Below, one piece after another: positions 50,097-60,490 of a DNA stretch of 64,000 nucleotides. The stretch comes from Anaerobutyricum hallii (GTDB taxonomy: Bacteria > Bacillota > Clostridia > Lachnospirales > Lachnospiraceae). The stretch's first letter is position 1. Each line of letters opens with the position of its first letter. The notes under the pieces were generated by a model, which saw nothing but the letters and a program-made list of their open reading frames with translations, did no database searches and was not told where the DNA came from. The position numbers were made by a program, and so were the translations under genes. Where the stretch lies: assembly GCF_900209925.1 (NCBI RefSeq), contig NZ_LT907978.1, forward strand, positions 2,265,001-2,329,000, given 5' to 3'.

Positions 50097-51872
50097 TTAT
50101 GACCGGCTTATACTAAATTTCTGCATTTTATTTTTAAGTGATAAAAGTTCCTGCCAGCGCACAATATCACTGGTATGAACCATTTCATCCTCTATGCTTG
50201 CAAGCTTCACTTTACGCACCACATCTGAGAGCGCTTTATCTTCATCTTCGGAGGAAAGTCCGTATTTTAAATGTGTATTAAAAATTGCTGCGATTTCTTT
50301 TTGTTCTTCTGCGTCCGTAAAACGACTTAAGATTGCCGCAGGATTTATTTTCTCTTCGTTGTCTAACTGTTCAAACAACATAATTGCTACTGAATGATAT
50401 AATGGCTCGATAAAATCATCGGCTCCGATATAAGCCCGGATATACTGATACATTTCCGGATGTTCTACAAGCCAGGTAAGCAGAAGTCTTTGCGGCTGGT
50501 TTTTATTACTTTTCTTTTTTTCCTGCCGCCGTTCTTCCGTTTCCGGCGGAGTCTTATACTGCTCATTTACCTTTTCATACTGATAGCCAAGCCCATAACG
50601 GTTGACCAGATTTTCAAGATCATTCTTTCTTATCATAAAACGATTCGCTGCGGATGCCAGATATGTCTGTCTCTCTAACGGCTCTTCAATCTGCGCCAGT
50701 TTCTTTGCTATTTCATGAATAAACTCTGTCCGGCTTTCCGGATCCTGCTGATTGTACTGTCCATATAAGACAAGCAACTCAAACATCCGGCCTGACTCAG
50801 CTTCCTCTATTCTTTTCTGATAACCTTCCTGTCCTTCTGCCTTAATCAATTCATCCGGATCTTTATACGGCTTCATTGACAACACCCGGCCACGAAGACC
50901 ATTTTCCCGCAAAATCGGTAATGCCCTGAGTGCCGCTTTCACTCCAGCTCCATCACTGTCAAAGGATAAAATAACCTCATTGGTATACCTTTTTAAAAGC
51001 ATTGCCTGATTCGGTGTAAATGCTGTTCCAAGAGGTGCGACCGCATTTGTAAATCCTGCCTGATGAAGGGAAATGACATCCATATATCCTTCACACAAAA
51101 TAAGTGACTTACTTCTTGAACGTTTCGCATAATTTAACCCATATAAGTTCCTTCCTTTATCAAACAAAATAGTTTCTCTGGAATTTAGATACTTTGGTTC
51201 CCCCTCTCCCATCACACGACCACCAAATCCAATCACTCTTTGGTTAATGTCCATTATCGGAAAAATGACCCTGTTAAAAAACTTATCATAGTTCCCTTTG
51301 ACCGTATCAATATTAACAAGAGAAGATTCCTTCATCTGATAATCCGAAAATCCCTTTGCTTTCAAATACTGATACAGATCATCTCGGTAAATATCTGCAT
51401 AACCAAGGCCAAATTGATTGATCATCTCATCACTCAAGCCTCGATCCTTCAGATAAACAAGCGCCTGTGTTCCTCTCTTACTTTTTAAAAGATAATGAAA
51501 ATAGACCGCCGCTTCTTTATTCATATCCCGTAGCGTTAACCTGGCATCTGCCTGCTGTTTTTCCTCTGCTGTCTGTTCCCTTTCCGGAAGTTCTACTCCT
51601 GCTCTTTTTGCCAGTTCCTGCAACGCCTCCACAAAGGAAAGACGGTTATATTCCATAAGAAATGTATAGACATTCCCACCCTGTCCACAGCCAAAACAAT
51701 AATACATCTGCTTGTCCCTGCTAACAGAGAAGGATGGGGTCTTTTCATTATGGAAGGGGCAAAGTCCTACATAGTTTGAACCTCGCTTTTTTAATGAAAC
51801 GTAAGAGGAAATCACATCGACTATATCATTTTTCTCTCTGACCTCATCAATCAGTTCTTCTTCATATCTCAT
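50097..51872 (-). CDS. dnaG: DNA primase
   Basis: DnaG makes primers for replication. From the ATG at 51872 (AGAGGAAAAAAG upstream) it is 591 aa. The zinc-binding domain is CPFHNEKTPSFSVSRDKQMY with CFGCGQGG, the catalytic TOPRIM part has LCEGYMDVISLHQAGF and VILSFDSDGAGVKAALRA. The C-terminal helicase-binding domain follows. It lies directly before rpoD, the classic macromolecular-synthesis order. Confidence 0.95.
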   Translation of the reverse strand: MRYEEELIDEVREKNDIVDVISSYVSLKKRGSNYVGLCPFHNEKTPSFSVSRDKQMYYCFGCGQGGNVYTFLMEYNRLSFVEALQELAKRAGVELPEREQTAEEKQQADARLTLRDMNKEAAVYFHYLLKSKRGTQALVYLKDRGLSDEMINQFGLGYADIYRDDLYQYLKAKGFSDYQMKESSLVNIDTVKGNYDKFFNRVIFPIMDINQRVIGFGGRVMGEGEPKYLNSRETILFDKGRNLYGLNYAKRSRSKSLILCEGYMDVISLHQAGFTNAVAPLGTAFTPNQAMLLKRYTNEVILSFDSDGAGVKAALRALPILRENGLRGRVLSMKPYKDPDELIKAEGQEGYQKRIEEAESGRMFELLVLYGQYNQQDPESRTEFIHEIAKKLAQIEEPLERQTYLASAANRFMIRKNDLENLVNRYGLGYQYEKVNEQYKTPPETEERRQEKKKSNKNQPQRLLLTWLVEHPEMYQYIRAYIGADDFIEPLYHSVAIMLFEQLDNEEKINPAAILSRFTDAEEQKEIAAIFNTHLKYGLSSEDEDKALSDVVRKVKLASIEDEMVHTSDIVRWQELLSLKNKMQKFSISRS

Positions 51873-51997
51873 CTTTTTTCCTCTTTTTATTATAAATATT
51901 ATAATACCCACTTATCGCATATGTGGTACAATTCCTGAGATTTATCTATCTCCGGATAGTTACATTATATGTTGAGAATCCTAAATTATTATATTAT

Positions 51998-52765
51998 TTA
52001 TTTCGATTGATCTAATACTGCGATCGCATCTAACGATACTTTCATCAGTTCTCGCACTTCCTCTTCAGTAATTCCCATTCTTTCTGCAATTTCTGACGGT
52101 TTTGCTTCTCTTTCATATTCTCTGGCAAATGCTGTCGCAATATCATTCATCTCATTAACGCGGTTTGCCATCTTCACTGCTGAACGGGTGGACGCATTAT
52201 ATTCTTCTAATGTTTCTTCTAAATGCTTACGAATCATTTTCTCACAAAACATTTGAAAATCTCTGTCTATATCCGGTTCAAATTCATTCACCGCTACCAT
52301 CAATCCAATATTACTTTCCTGAATCAGATCACTTAAAAGAAGACCTCTTCCTTCATATTCTTTCGCAATCTGTACTGCCTTGGAAAGATTCGCTTCTATA
52401 AGAAGATTTCTCGCATTATCATCTCCGCTTACAAGCTTTCTTGCAATAACCATTTCCTGCTCTCCGGATAATTGTTTTGCCTTTTCCATCTCTTTTAAAT
52501 AAAAAGCAACAATCTCCGCATCCATCGGATCTTCTTTATTCGGAAGTTCTTCATCTCCGATTTCTTCTTCCTGTCTCTCAATACGATTTGTAATATAAAT
52601 CTGATGAGATTCAAAATAATTACAGATAAAATCAAGCTGTTTCTCTTCCAACTTCATATCAGAAAAATACGCATTGATCTCCTCCATTGACAATTGATTT
52701 CCATTCGTTTCTCCAAGACGCTCTAATTCCTGGATTGCCTGTAAAAATTCTGTCTGACCTGCCAT
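51998..52765 (-). CDS. Sigma-70-like protein without region 4
   Basis: A 255-aa protein. [20 protein letters not shown] resembles region 1.2, and [20 protein letters not shown] then [20 protein letters not shown] resembles region 2.1-2.2. The region 2.3 equivalent ([20 protein letters not shown]) has no Trp-Trp pair, and region 3-like helices ([20 protein letters not shown]) end the protein. No region 4. It cannot act as an ordinary sigma factor; it may bind core polymerase as a regulator. It is in the dnaG-rpoD operon. Confidence 0.82.
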   Translation of the reverse strand: MAGQTEFLQAIQELERLGETNGNQLSMEEINAYFSDMKLEEKQLDFICNYFESHQIYITNRIERQEEEIGDEELPNKEDPMDAEIVAFYLKEMEKAKQLSGEQEMVIARKLVSGDDNARNLLIEANLSKAVQIAKEYEGRGLLLSDLIQESNIGLMVAVNEFEPDIDRDFQMFCEKMIRKHLEETLEEYNASTRSAVKMANRVNEMNDIATAFAREYEREAKPSEIAERMGITEEEVRELMKVSLDAIAVLDQSK

Positions 52766-52801
52766 GACTTTTCTCCTTCTCTTTTGCGGTCTTTTTTATA
52801 T

Positions 52802-54514
52802 TTATTTTTTCTTTTCCTTCGGTTTCTTATCCGCCGGAAATACTATATGCAGTTGTTTTCTTGCCTCATCTAAAACCTTCATGGTCTCCAAAGTAATCTC
52901 TTTTGACTTCTTCCATCCCATACCTGTTTTTATCATCTTAATAAATTCCTGTGTCTCATAATTCAATATATTATCCGACTGTTCAAAATGTATCGATTGC
53001 ACTACGCCTTTTCTTACAATGCGTAAATCCTTTACATTTTCAATTTCCTGTACGAGCATAGAAGCATCTTCACCCTGAATCTGACTTGGCATTGCTGAGT
53101 CTGTAATCTTAGAATAAATCGCCTCTCCAATCATATCCGGATATTCCATGAGTATTGTTCCTGCCCCATCTACACCATTATGCAACTTAATCCCAGAAGC
53201 TTTGATTGCCTTAGGCGCTCCAAAAAGACGAATCATGCAAGATACAACGTAAACACCAATATCCATCAATGCCCCATTCGATAATTCTGGCTTAAATGCA
53301 TTCTCCACAATTCCTCTTTTGTAATTATCATATCTTGAAGAATACTGACAGTACTGCAGCGTAGCCCTTCGAATCGTCCCAAGTGTCTCCATATACGGAA
53401 TCATCTTCTGAAAAGACGGGGCATAAATAGAACGCATTCCCTCTAAAAGAATCAGGTTCTGCTTCTCCGCTTCTGCAAACATTTCCTGTGCTTCTTTTAA
53501 ATTAGATGCCATTGGCTTTTCACAAAGTACATGCTTACCTGCTTTTAACAAAGTCATAACCTGCTCATAATGACAACCGTTCGGACTCGCCACATAAACT
53601 GCATCAATACAGTCACTGTTTGCAAAAGCCTCTAAATCATCAAAATATTGCAGCTGCCCCTTCTGAAAACCAAACTGTTTTGCTCTTTCCAATGTTCTTG
53701 AATATACCGCAGTCAGTTCAAAATCTTTTCCATAACGGTTTGCCTGCCAGAACTTCTCTGCAATCTTCCCCGTTCCAATCATTCCAAATCGAATCATATC
53801 TGTTTCCTTTCCTTCTTCCGTCCGTCCTTTTAAACGGTCATACCATGTCAGTTTCGCTGGATTCTCTCCCTGATTTCTAAGATAATCCTCTAACTCTGCC
53901 ACCGTCCTTATTATATGATCTGCTCCGGCTTCTGTTAATTCCTGCTCTGTTCCATAACCATAAAGCACTCCGACAGATTCTAATCCACAAGCTTTCCCGC
54001 CCTCTATATCATGCCTTCTGTCACCAATCATGATGGCTTCTTTCGCTCTGATTTCACAGGTTTTTAGTATGTAAGAAATAACTTCTGCCTTTTTTGTACG
54101 TGAACCATCCAATTCACTTCCTCCTACAAAAGAAAAATAATCCTCCATACCAAAATGCTTCAGAACTTTCCTTGCAAAAACAGTTGGTTTTGATGTCGCT
54201 ACAAGGAGAGTAAACCCTGCTTCTGTTAAATGCGCAAGCATCTCCGGAATACCCTCATAAACTTCATTTTCAAATATTCCCTTCGGCGCATAATATTCTC
54301 TGTAATATTGTATTGCCCTCTCCGCATCCTCTTTCGAAAACCCATAAAATTTCTGAAATGATTCTGCAAGCGGCGGTCCAATAAACGGAATCAGCTCTTT
54401 CAGATACCGTACATGAATCCCAAACTTCTCTAATGCATATTGAACAGAGGAGGTAATTCCCACCATCGGATCTGTCAGCGTTCCGTCCAGATCAAATAAA
54501 AGATATTGCTTCAA
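52802..54514 (-). CDS. HAD phosphatase / Gfo-Idh-MocA oxidoreductase fusion
   Basis: A 570-aa single frame. Residues 1-215 are a HAD hydrolase of the phosphoglycolate phosphatase type (LLFDLDGTLTDP, ATSKPTVFARKVL, MIGDRRHDIEGGKACG). Residues about 240-560 are a Gfo/Idh/MocA oxidoreductase: Rossmann motif FGMIGTGKIAEKF, then VLCEKPMASNLKEAQEMF with the Glu-Lys-Pro motif. The junction has an internal ATG (53797) preceded by AAAGGAAACA, which looks like an old start site. Substrates unknown. Upstream of the sigma-like gene in the same direction. Confidence 0.85.
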   Translation of the reverse strand: MKQYLLFDLDGTLTDPMVGITSSVQYALEKFGIHVRYLKELIPFIGPPLAESFQKFYGFSKEDAERAIQYYREYYAPKGIFENEVYEGIPEMLAHLTEAGFTLLVATSKPTVFARKVLKHFGMEDYFSFVGGSELDGSRTKKAEVISYILKTCEIRAKEAIMIGDRRHDIEGGKACGLESVGVLYGYGTEQELTEAGADHIIRTVAELEDYLRNQGENPAKLTWYDRLKGRTEEGKETDMIRFGMIGTGKIAEKFWQANRYGKDFELTAVYSRTLERAKQFGFQKGQLQYFDDLEAFANSDCIDAVYVASPNGCHYEQVMTLLKAGKHVLCEKPMASNLKEAQEMFAEAEKQNLILLEGMRSIYAPSFQKMIPYMETLGTIRRATLQYCQYSSRYDNYKRGIVENAFKPELSNGALMDIGVYVVSCMIRLFGAPKAIKASGIKLHNGVDGAGTILMEYPDMIGEAIYSKITDSAMPSQIQGEDASMLVQEIENVKDLRIVRKGVVQSIHFEQSDNILNYETQEFIKMIKTGMGWKKSKEITLETMKVLDEARKQLHIVFPADKKPKEKKK

Positions 54515-54655
54515 TACGTTCCCTCTCCCTTCTTCATTATCACCTGTTTTTAATTATAAAAGAAAAATGGATAAAACACAATATTTATTGAGCTAACTTA
54601 ACGAAAACGACAAGCAAGAAGTCGTTAAAAGAGGGGGATTATTTTTACACCACGA

Positions 54656-54684
54656 TTGACAATACAACCTTTATAAAATATAAT
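54656..54684 (+). promoter_or_regulatory. Consensus promoter of the CNNM-family gene
   Basis: TTGACA (54656-54661), exactly 17 bases, TATAAT (54679-54684); both boxes are perfect. The rest of 54515-54655 shows only a 7-bp inverted repeat (TTAACGA/TCGTTAA) around 54600-54627. Confidence 0.85.
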
Positions 54685-54717
54685 AATACAAATATATTTT
54701 TTAAAGGAGATGATGTC

Positions 54718-56034
54718 TTGGACCCCAGTTCCATACGCCAGATTATTATTCTGTTAATACTATTACTGCTTTCTGCTTTTTTTTCTTCTGCAGAAACAGC
54801 CCTTACTACGGTAAACAAACACCGGATGCGAGCGCTTGCCAATCAGGGCAACAAAAAAGCTGCCAGAGTGCTTTCTATGATAGAGAAACCAGAGAAGATG
54901 TTAAGTGCCATTTTAATTGGTAATAATATTGTAAACCTTACTGCTTCTTCTCTGACCACTACGCTGGCAATGAGTCTTGCCACACAGGCAGGTCTTGGAA
55001 AGAGCAGCAGCACTTTCGTTGGTATCGCAACAGGAATTCTTACCTTTCTTATTTTAATTTTCGGTGAGATTACTCCAAAAACAATCGCGACTATGAAGAA
55101 TGAAAGCATGGCCCTTGTTTATTCCGGAATTATTTATACGATTACAACAATCCTTACTCCGGTAATCTATGTGGTTAATCTTTTCAGTGGGCTTTTATGC
55201 AGATTATTTGGAATTAAGCCCGGAAGTGGACAGACCATGACCGAGTTAGAACTCCGGACAATCGTGGATGTCAGTCAGGAAAGTGGCGTAATTGAAAAAG
55301 AAGAAAAAGAACTTATTAATAATGTATTCGATTTTGGTGATTCTGTAGCGAAGGATATCATGCTTCCGCGTATTGATGTTGCCTTTGCTTCTGTTGATAT
55401 GTCCTATGATGAACTGGTTGAAATCTTTTTAGCAGAACAGTATTCCAGACTCCCAGTTTATGAAGAAAGCAAGGATAATGTTATTGGTATCCTTAATTTA
55501 AAGGATTTATTTTTTTACAGGGAAACTCACCGAAATGAAGTATTTGACATATATAAGGTGTTGAGAGAACCATTCTTTACTTATGAATATCAAAAGACTT
55601 CTACCTTAATGGAAGAGATGCGTAATAACTCTATCAGTTTTGCCATTGTTCTTGATGAATATGGCTCTACTGCCGGGCTCGTCACCTTAGAAGACCTTAT
55701 CGAAGAGATCGTAGGTGATATTAAGGATGAATTTGATGATGCAGAAACAGATGCTATCCGCTGTATCGGTACCGATGAATACGAAATCGAAGGAAGTACT
55801 AAGCTTGACGATTTAAATGATGTTCTCGGTACAGAGATTGAATCGGACGATTACGATTCCATTGGAGGTCATATGATCGAACTTCTTGATCATCTTCCAA
55901 AAGAGGGGGAAACGGTTAAAGAGGGAAACTATCTCTATTCAATCAAAAAAATGGATAAAAACCGGGTGGAAATTGTTTATTTAAAGATTGAACGGCACAC
56001 TTCTGAAAGCGAAGAAACGTCTTCTGAAGTGTAA
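54718..56034 (+). CDS. CNNM/CorC-type membrane protein with CBS domains (hemolysin-C family)
   Basis: A 438-aa protein using a TTG start with AAAGGAG upstream. The DUF21 membrane domain has several hydrophobic helices up to about residue 165 (IIILLILLLLSAFFSSAE, LTASSLTTTLAMSLA, FLILIFGEITPKTIA). A CBS pair follows (VAKDIMLPRIDVAFASVDMS, DEYGSTAGLVTLEDLIEEIV). A C-terminal CorC_HlyC domain completes it. The family is linked to magnesium or cobalt transport. Confidence 0.88.
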   Translation: MDPSSIRQIIILLILLLLSAFFSSAETALTTVNKHRMRALANQGNKKAARVLSMIEKPEKMLSAILIGNNIVNLTASSLTTTLAMSLATQAGLGKSSSTFVGIATGILTFLILIFGEITPKTIATMKNESMALVYSGIIYTITTILTPVIYVVNLFSGLLCRLFGIKPGSGQTMTELELRTIVDVSQESGVIEKEEKELINNVFDFGDSVAKDIMLPRIDVAFASVDMSYDELVEIFLAEQYSRLPVYEESKDNVIGILNLKDLFFYRETHRNEVFDIYKVLREPFFTYEYQKTSTLMEEMRNNSISFAIVLDEYGSTAGLVTLEDLIEEIVGDIKDEFDDAETDAIRCIGTDEYEIEGSTKLDDLNDVLGTEIESDDYDSIGGHMIELLDHLPKEGETVKEGNYLYSIKKMDKNRVEIVYLKIERHTSESEETSSEV

Positions 56035-56133
56035 GCAGTATTTACCACCCTGACATCCGGATAATCTCCACAAGGAATATTATCCGGATTTTCTTTATAA
56101 TTTTTAGTTTTTCTATCAGAAAGGACAACAGCT

Positions 56134-59112
56134 ATGATTACGGACAAACAACGACAGCGTGATTATGAGTACGAAGCAGATTATCAGTCCAAAAGCCGCT
56201 ATACAACTGAACAATGGACAAATATTTTAAATTCAGGACAGCTTGATGAGAACAATATCTCTCTGCTCAAACAGATTTACTCTTCTTTTAATCATGCCGC
56301 AACACTTCTTCAGCTTTCTTTTGAAAGTAACCGCACTCAGGAAGATCTTCTTTCACAGCTTAATGCTGCCGGACAGCTTCTTGGTGAGGCAAACAGTATG
56401 AATCCTGAAGTCGATTATGAAGGGAATGAATATTGGTGGTATCTCTTTTTCTGGGGTAAAAATACGGATGCTAAAACTTTAGAGCTGAAAATGCATCCGG
56501 AATTAACAGAAGCCATCGGAGCATTATACCCAGAACTAGAAGAGGCATACTATGCCTTTATGAACGATGTGGAACGAAGCTTACAGATACGTTACAGTCA
56601 GGAAGATGCTGTATGGATTGCTGCTGCCGTTCTTCTTTACGAAAAGTATTACTGCAATCCCGGCATCAGTTCTGATGACATCCTACTGATGCAATACGAA
56701 GTACAGACCCGTTCTCAGAAAGTATATGGACAGGATGTCAATGCGAACACCATCACTCAGATTTGTAACGCCGATGAACGTGGACATCGCTTTAATTATT
56801 TGAGAGATATTTATAAATATTATCGTGTATCTTTTCCTGGAGAGTTTGAAGGAGAGAGGGAACGTCCTGACCCTGAAGAAGTGGATTATAATGCATACAT
56901 CTACTCCATTCTTGGCTATATGAAGCTCACAAAGTTAACTGACTTTATCGAGCATGAATATGCACATCTTGTCGATGAATCTTATGTTGAACTGACCAAC
57001 GCAAATGGGTTTGTTCGTATGGCTGCCTATTTGTCAAGACAAGGAGGAACTGTATTTTCTCCGGATGATACTTCTGACAAAGCGATTTCTCTTCGTGCAG
57101 ATGGTGAAGATGCCGCTGAAACATTTCACAAAATAAGTGAAGCTATTTTAAAAGAATATCCAAATTTTATTTATGCGTCAAAAGCTGACTGGTATCTTCC
57201 GCAATCCAGTGTAATTGCTGGCATACTTCAGGATTCTTTATATATTCCATCCTATGCCGGGCACAATGCTTTTATCGGCATTCGTACTGTATTAGATGAG
57301 GATAAACTGAATATTGAAGTTTCCCTGAATCTTCCTTGTGTTTCTGATGAAGAAGTTATGCTTGATATCCATGATAAATGCAATATGCTTACTCTCATGA
57401 CTGCGGCACCGTTTCAGGTAACACTTGTTCCGGCAGAAGCCTCGGATCTTGCTCCTTTCGGGGACAAGATAAAGGCATCTGTTCTCTATCATTATGATGA
57501 CTTTAAAACCAGGTCTGAGGAAGATATCGTAGGACTCTTTTCTACTTCCTTAGAGATTTTTGCTTCCTACTATACCGATATCTGCCAGAACTACTACCCT
57601 GCCATCGAAAACAGTGAGGATATCACAGCTTCCGCTTCCTCAGAAGATCCTCTTGCTGCCGCACTTGGTTCAAAGCTAACCTATCGTCCTGCCTCCGATG
57701 TTCCAGGACCACAAGTTATTTATAAAGAGGGCGGAACACCTGCCTCCACCGATTTTATCACCAAAGCAATACAGGGTTACGGAACAACCTCTTCTTCCGA
57801 TGAGAGAACTTACGAGAACGAATCCACTCAGGGTATTTCTTCTGACATTAGCTCTGATCACGAAGATGAAGTTTCTTCTTTCGTAAATAAGGCCGCTTTG
57901 GAAGCGGACGATGATGAAGTTCCTGCAAGAAAAACCGGCAATTACTCTACTGGCACTGCCTCTGTTACAGGCGCCGGAACCAACCGAATAACTGACAATA
58001 GAAACAGTAATGCCTCTGCATCTTCTACGTCTTCTGGAAGTTCTACGGGTGCCGGAATTCCCATCGCTGCATCTGTTTCTATCACTCCTGAGTCTGTCTG
58101 GCCTTATCCGGACAACGCGATTGCTTCCACACATCCGGACCGAAAAGATCAAAGCTTCCGCCTTTATCCAAAAAACACCTTAATTAAGGGGCCTGTAAAA
58201 ACAGGAAAGTTCCATCAGGCAATTATGACTGCTGTAGGTATCATTGAGGGAAAAGATTCTAATATGATGAATATTGAGCCTGTTCCTGACGTACTCGAAC
58301 ATTATCAGCAATATGTTGATGAAGGCCGCATTTTACATATTTCTTATCCAGATATCAACAGTGATGGCTATGATGGCTTCATTGAACGAAAATGTGGTCC
58401 ATTTACAGAAGACGGTATCTTCAAAAAATTTGCTAACCAATGTGCTGACGGACGATATGTTATTATGATGGAAGAAGTGGACTTAAACTGGATGCATCTT
58501 TTCAGAGAAACTGCCGTTCTCTTACGCGAAAACCGCCGGGAGGGAACCAGTAGTGAAACAGCTGTAACTTTGCCTCTTTCCAAAGAAAAGTTTCGTCTTC
58601 CTTCTAACCTTTACATTGTAGCCACCTGTGACTCTATTGTATGTGAAGATACAATTACCGGCGCAATTGATCACGACTTCTTTATCCGTCCTGTATCACC
58701 AGAACCGGAAATTCTTCATGGTATGCGTATTGAAGGAATATCCCTTCAGCGCCTTATGACAACACTTAATATGCGTCTTTCCTACTTTTTAGGCGCAGAC
58801 TACCAATTAGGAGAAGGCTTTTTCCTTCAATCTCCGGATAAAGACTCCTTTATCTCTCTTTGCCGGATATTTAGAGAACAGCTTGTTCCTCTTTTAGAAA
58901 AATGGTTTGATGGCGATATCGAACGCATTCGTTATGTCTTAGGCGATAACGGCAAATCCCGCCCGGACACTATATTCTTTCAGGAAATTCCTTTCCGGGA
59001 TGGTTTATTCAAAGGAGATATTCCTGATTCCTTTGATAAGGAGCGGCGGATTTATCGATGTAATGAAGAGGCTTTTTACAATCCAAAAAGTTACATAGAT
59101 ATTTACGAATAA
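56134..59112 (+). CDS. Divergent McrB-like AAA+ protein with degenerate motifs
   Basis: A 992-aa protein. The N-terminal 500 residues are helical and unrecognised. A long Ser/Thr/Ala/Gly linker spans about 520-660. The AAA+ domain follows: LIKGPVKTGKFHQAI near residue 685 replaces a classic Walker A (GPxGTGKT). YVIMMEEVDL near 775 replaces IDEIN, and LYIVATCDSIV near 826 replaces the TMNT sensor motif. KFRLPSNLYI is kept, a McrB hallmark. ATP hydrolysis is doubtful. It precedes telA-xpaC, though on the other strand. Confidence 0.7.
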   Translation: MITDKQRQRDYEYEADYQSKSRYTTEQWTNILNSGQLDENNISLLKQIYSSFNHAATLLQLSFESNRTQEDLLSQLNAAGQLLGEANSMNPEVDYEGNEYWWYLFFWGKNTDAKTLELKMHPELTEAIGALYPELEEAYYAFMNDVERSLQIRYSQEDAVWIAAAVLLYEKYYCNPGISSDDILLMQYEVQTRSQKVYGQDVNANTITQICNADERGHRFNYLRDIYKYYRVSFPGEFEGERERPDPEEVDYNAYIYSILGYMKLTKLTDFIEHEYAHLVDESYVELTNANGFVRMAAYLSRQGGTVFSPDDTSDKAISLRADGEDAAETFHKISEAILKEYPNFIYASKADWYLPQSSVIAGILQDSLYIPSYAGHNAFIGIRTVLDEDKLNIEVSLNLPCVSDEEVMLDIHDKCNMLTLMTAAPFQVTLVPAEASDLAPFGDKIKASVLYHYDDFKTRSEEDIVGLFSTSLEIFASYYTDICQNYYPAIENSEDITASASSEDPLAAALGSKLTYRPASDVPGPQVIYKEGGTPASTDFITKAIQGYGTTSSSDERTYENESTQGISSDISSDHEDEVSSFVNKAALEADDDEVPARKTGNYSTGTASVTGAGTNRITDNRNSNASASSTSSGSSTGAGIPIAASVSITPESVWPYPDNAIASTHPDRKDQSFRLYPKNTLIKGPVKTGKFHQAIMTAVGIIEGKDSNMMNIEPVPDVLEHYQQYVDEGRILHISYPDINSDGYDGFIERKCGPFTEDGIFKKFANQCADGRYVIMMEEVDLNWMHLFRETAVLLRENRREGTSSETAVTLPLSKEKFRLPSNLYIVATCDSIVCEDTITGAIDHDFFIRPVSPEPEILHGMRIEGISLQRLMTTLNMRLSYFLGADYQLGEGFFLQSPDKDSFISLCRIFREQLVPLLEKWFDGDIERIRYVLGDNGKSRPDTIFFQEIPFRDGLFKGDIPDSFDKERRIYRCNEEAFYNPKSYIDIYE

Positions 59113-59607
59113 ATTTTATGATGTACAAAGGGGCTGTCGCACCAAAAACAGCCCTACCCTATGGCAGGGATTCATGCATTGCATGGAATCGCTGCCATAT
59201 TTTTATGAACAAGCGTGGGACCTATGGCATAATCGCAGACGACTTGCGTTTTGATACTCAACTTTCGAACGTTTATGGAAACGCCATTCGCGCTAAACTC
59301 GCTGCCGCTCAGACAACGCGCTCGGTGGCGGGTTCGTTCTCAAGTTTCGTGACACAAAACCTGCAAAGCATCTGCTCTTTATACCATAGGCATCCACGCT
59401 TTTTTCATAAATCTTCGGAATCCGATTCCATTGCAAATACAAGAATCCCCGCCATTCGCCACGCCCGATGCCAAAAGCTGTTTTTGTTTCCCCTGTCTGT
59501 GGCAAAGCAAGCAGATTCTGCTGAAAATGCGCAAAAAAAGTCCGTCGCAGTTACGGTCGTTAGACCGTTACTGCGACGGAACCTTTTAATCATTTTATGT
59601 ATGAAGA
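59113..59607. other. Intergenic region, probable dispersed repeat, no credible gene
   Basis: It opens with a hairpin (GGGCTGT...ACAGCCC) and holds inverted words but no ribosome binding site with a believable frame. A 172-codon open frame exists, but its composition (many Arg, Ser, Cys and no domain) looks non-coding. From memory, similar conceptual translations are often misannotated in Lachnospiraceae, so this may be a dispersed repeat. Confidence 0.45.
59533..59580 (-). terminator. Strong intrinsic terminator of the NlpC/P60 gene
   Basis: An 18-bp stem with one mismatch (59541-59558 with 59563-59580), loop of 4 bases, and a run of seven T on the minus strand (59533-59539). Confidence 0.85.
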
Positions 59608-60285
59608 TTAAAATACTCTTCGAATTGTTACGATAGAACGGTAAGCTGCACCTTTTGTAATCTTGATACCATCTCTTGGATTACTTGCATGGACAACTTT
59701 ATTATTACCCATGTAGATTGCTACATGACCACTGTAGCAAATGATATCTCCCGGTTTTGCTTTACTTAAACTTCCTACTCTTCTTCCTACACGTCTCTGT
59801 GCATAAGAAGAATGTGGAAGAGACTTTCCAAAATGTCTGTAAACACTCATAACGAATCCAGAGCAGTCAGCACCACGAGTAAGACTTGTTCCACCCCATC
59901 TGTATGGATTACCAACAAACTTCAGTGCATAATTAACAACACTCTCTCCCTTAGTTACTGTAGTATCTGAGGCAGTTCCACCATTCTTTACAGAAATGTA
60001 TCTTCCCTGTGTATAACCAACCATACCATTCACTTCTACTGCAACCCACTTGGAATTGTTAGAAAGAAGCTTTACTCTGTCTCCTTTATGTAAAACAGTA
60101 ATTCGTTTTGACTTCATGCTCTTCTTTACACGAATATTTAACTTTTTAGTATTTACCTTTCCCTTTTTCACAAGGCTTGCCGCCTCAACCTGTGTCACAT
60201 TATTCACTCCCGGTACAGCAGATATATTTAAAAGAAAAACAGCAGTAAGTAAACCAGCTGCGACACGTTTCATCTTGTTCAGCAT
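59608..60285 (-). CDS. Secreted SH3 - NlpC/P60 peptidoglycan endopeptidase
   Basis: A 225-aa protein. Start at 60285 with GGAGG 7 bases upstream. Signal peptide MLNKMKRVAAGLLTAVFLLN, ending near the Ala-Ala of VEAAS. An SH3b-like domain follows (LNIRVKKSMKSKRITVLHKG). The C-terminal NlpC/P60 domain has RGADCSGFVMSVYRHFGKSL (Cys), KPGDIICYSGHVAIYMGN (His) and HASNPRDGIKI. It cleaves cell-wall stem peptides outside the cell. Confidence 0.92.
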   Translation of the reverse strand: MLNKMKRVAAGLLTAVFLLNISAVPGVNNVTQVEAASLVKKGKVNTKKLNIRVKKSMKSKRITVLHKGDRVKLLSNNSKWVAVEVNGMVGYTQGRYISVKNGGTASDTTVTKGESVVNYALKFVGNPYRWGGTSLTRGADCSGFVMSVYRHFGKSLPHSSYAQRRVGRRVGSLSKAKPGDIICYSGHVAIYMGNNKVVHASNPRDGIKITKGAAYRSIVTIRRVF

Positions 60286-60490
60286 GTTTTGACCTCCATA
60301 TTTATAATCACGCATTACTTTAACTGAGGCTCATTATAAACGCTGAATGTGTCTAAAATGTGACTTTTGCAATATTTTTTAATAAAACCGTAATATACAA
60401 CAAGAAAAGAATATATTTATTATTAAAATATTCGCATTTTACTGTACGTCAAAAAATAAATCATGACCTTTTGGACATAATCCAAACAAA

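Noticed and set aside
59118-59636. 172-codon plus-strand frame
   Set aside because: No ribosome binding site and no domain; composition non-coding, and it covers the terminator of the NlpC/P60 gene.
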